Positions 62,471 to 64,000 of a stretch of DNA of 64,000 nucleotides are shown one piece after another. Position 1 is the first letter of the stretch, and every line of letters begins with the position of its first letter. The DNA comes from Aureisphaera galaxeae (lineage in GTDB: Bacteria > Bacteroidota > Bacteroidia > Flavobacteriales > Flavobacteriaceae). The DNA lies in contig NZ_JAQQTF010000004.1 in assembly GCF_028561275.1 (NCBI RefSeq), forward strand, positions 992,001-1,056,000, in the 5' to 3' direction. The notes under the pieces were generated by a model. That model was given only the letters and a program-made list of their open reading frames with translations, was not told the DNA's origin and made no database searches. The translations under genes were made by a program, and so were the position numbers.

Positions 62471-63140
62471 TCTATGGCTTGGGTCTTCTTCTCTAATGGC
62501 CCAAACAACATCCGCCGATACCGATTCCATTCCGAAAAGAATCGAAAAATATGGAATCCGTGTGGGAGCCGATCTTTCTAAGCTAGCAAGAACCGCTTTC
62601 GAGGATGGTTATACAGGGTTTGAAGTAATGGGGGATCTTCGCTTTTCGAAAAAATTCTTTGCCGCTGCCGAAATTGGCAATGAAACACGCGATTGGGATG
62701 AAGAAAACCTAACGGCTACGGCTAAGGGCAGCTACATTAAATTGGGTGCCGACTATAATGCCTACAACAATTGGTTGGGTATGGACAATGCTATTTATGC
62801 GGGACTGCGTTACGGATTCGCAACGTTTTCTCAAGAACTCACTAGTTATGGCATTTTTACCACAGACATTACCTTCCCTACCGAAATTGTGAATACTTCA
62901 CAGGAAACTACTGGGCTAACGGCAAGCTGGGCCGAATTCATTTTTGGCGTGAAAACCGAGATTTTCAATAATCTATATCTTTCCATCAACCTGCAATTAA
63001 AGCGAAAGATTAGCGAAGATAAACCCGATAATTTCGACAATCTCATCATTCCTGGATTCAACAGAACCTATGATTCCAGTCAATTCGGGGTCGGATACGG
63101 TTATGGAATCTCGTACTTAATTCCTATTCTTAAGAGATAG
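62436..63140 (+). CDS. DUF6048 exported barrel-like protein
   Basis: From the ATG at 62436 it has 234 residues; the longer frame from 62367 reads through the middle of the previous gene and lacks a signal at its start. Signal peptide ends LMAQ; then an antiparallel beta pattern ending GYGYGISYLIPILKR, as in DUF6048. Probably an outer-membrane barrel. It is convergent with the RlmL-type gene, overlapping it by 11 nt at the 3' ends. Confidence 0.82.
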   Translation: MRSKHILLFFISLWLGSSSLMAQTTSADTDSIPKRIEKYGIRVGADLSKLARTAFEDGYTGFEVMGDLRFSKKFFAAAEIGNETRDWDEENLTATAKGSYIKLGADYNAYNNWLGMDNAIYAGLRYGFATFSQELTSYGIFTTDITFPTEIVNTSQETTGLTASWAEFIFGVKTEIFNNLYLSINLQLKRKISEDKPDNFDNLIIPGFNRTYDSSQFGVGYGYGISYLIPILKR

Positions 63141-64000
63141 GCTGTTTTTTGGCTTTCTTACTTCCTTCATAGAGGTCGTATTTCACCAATTTGCTCTCCA
63201 ATTTACCATTGTAGAGCTTTATTTTTCGGGAAGGCCTTAAGCCTACATGTTTCAGCGCCTCCATATTAGAGGTAATCATCCAAGCCTGCGAACCAGGATA
63301 TCCTCTTTTTAAGGTATTCCCTATATCACCATAAAATTGGGATACATCGTCTATGGATAATCGTTCGTCATAAGGCGGATTGAACAAAAGGTACATATAG
63401 CGTTCAGATTCTTTTTCGCTTTCGAAGAAATCTTTGGTTTCAATCTCTATAAAATCGTCCAGATTCGCGCTCTTCACATTTCTTCGCGCCTTTTTGGTCG
63501 AAAGACCGTCCTTATCGTAACCATATACTTTGAAATGGAAATCCTTGATCTTCTTAAGTGCAGCGTTTTCTATCAATTCATATAAATCCACATCGAAATC
63601 GGGCCAAGTTTCAAAACCAAATTCATCCCTATTAAGGTTTGGTGGAATGTTACAGGCAATCATAGCAGCTTCGGTAAGTATAGTCCCACTACCACACATG
63701 GGATCCAGAAAATCACATTGCCCGTTCCAACCCGAAAGCATCACCATTCCCGCTGCCAATACTTCATTAATGGGTGCGTAGGTATTCTCCACTTTATACC
63801 CCCTTTTGTGAAGCGACTCTCCAGAACTATCTAAGGAAATTGTACAGATGTTTCTATCTATGTGAACATTTATTCTTAAAGTGGGGTGATCCAAATCTAC
63901 ATCGGGGCGAACCCCTTCCTTATCTCGAAAACGATCCACGATGGCATCCTTGGTTTTAAGTGCTATATACTTGGAATGGGTAAACTTTTTTGAAAAGACG
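63130..64000 (-). CDS. RlmL-type rRNA guanine-N2 methyltransferase, C-terminal part (cut by window edge)
   Basis: The frame is open to the right edge, so the start and most of the N-terminal THUMP domain lie outside. A GTG at 63939 is not the start, because conserved residues (KDAIVDRF) continue upstream. Visible: the SAM-binding block DPMCGSGTILTEAA and the catalytic FNPPY. The family makes m2G in 23S rRNA. Confidence 0.88.
   Translation of the reverse strand, partial: VFSKKFTHSKYIALKTKDAIVDRFRDKEGVRPDVDLDHPTLRINVHIDRNICTISLDSSGESLHKRGYKVENTYAPINEVLAAGMVMLSGWNGQCDFLDPMCGSGTILTEAAMIACNIPPNLNRDEFGFETWPDFDVDLYELIENAALKKIKDFHFKVYGYDKDGLSTKKARRNVKSANLDDFIEIETKDFFESEKESERYMYLLFNPPYDERLSIDDVSQFYGDIGNTLKRGYPGSQAWMITSNMEALKHVGLRPSRKIKLYNGKLESKLVKYDLYEGSKKAKKQPIS

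Noticed and set aside
63937-63939. GTG as the start of the RlmL-type gene
   Set aside because: The frame is open up to the window edge and conserved residues continue upstream of the GTG.

Overview
The window is ordinary chromosome from a member of the Bacteroidota, almost certainly family Flavobacteriaceae. The evidence: proteins with type IX secretion (T9SS) C-terminal sorting domains, a SusC-like TonB receptor, flavobacterial families such as DUF4097, DUF6452/DUF6048, DUF6768, DUF3817 and PorT-like barrels, promoters of the TTG-N17-23-TAnnTTTG type, and starts without clear Shine-Dalgarno sites. I see no prophage, insertion sequence, CRISPR array, tRNA or rRNA gene. Names rest on motifs read from the translated sequence; no database search was possible.

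Layout. 1-6150: a partial TPR protein; a divergent 32-codon gene behind a sigma-54-like promoter; then a minus-strand operon of ECF sigma factor, HEAT-repeat anti-sigma-like membrane protein, two DUF4097 proteins and a secreted serine hydrolase. 6.2-13.6 kb: a lipoprotein serine hydrolase, a T9SS BNR-repeat protein, a secreted CxxC protein behind a second sigma-54-like site, a lone ExbD, an AHSA1/ArsR pair with twin operators, a small membrane protein and an OmpA lipoprotein. 13.6-25.6 kb: housekeeping and envelope genes (SpoIIAA-like, SDR, VanX-type dipeptidase, DUF3817, MscS channel, thioesterase, DUF72, a 1029-residue VPS10-like protein, DUF2461, TruA-like). 25.6-28.25 kb: a membrane protein, a LytTR regulator and a TraB/Tiki-like protein; the last two are bracketed by two inverted copies of a hairpin-rich intergenic repeat.

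28.25-35.96 kb: the complete histidine operon hisG-D-C-B-H-A-(DinB-like)-F-IE on the minus strand. It is headed by a leader peptide with four consecutive His codons and an intrinsic terminator, the layout of a classical attenuator. 36.1-44 kb: OmpA-like protein with an HhH partner, a sodium:solute symporter, three small outer-membrane barrels (two sharing an identical 36-bp start region), xerD, an aldo/keto reductase and a membrane protein. 44-46.4 kb: rny, a strong 6S RNA candidate, zapA and a coiled-coil ZapB-like gene.

46.5-58.8 kb: M23 peptidase, TonB receptor, cysteine desulfurase, a calcium-repeat lipoprotein, an Smr protein, a large T9SS protein, two small membrane proteins, rocD with a Cys-rich insert, and a second sigma-factor/DUF6768 pair. 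58.8-64 kb: two orphan secreted proteins, an RlmD-type rRNA methyltransferase followed by DUF6452 and DUF6048, and a partial RlmL-type methyltransferase running off the end.

Most notable for follow-up: the sigma-54-like module with its 32-residue peptide (590-935), the His-codon attenuator (35838-35974), the 6S RNA candidate (45641-45810), the inverted repeat pair (26067-28242), the sigma/HEAT/DUF4097/serine-hydrolase operon, and the Cys clusters in RocD and the lone ExbD.
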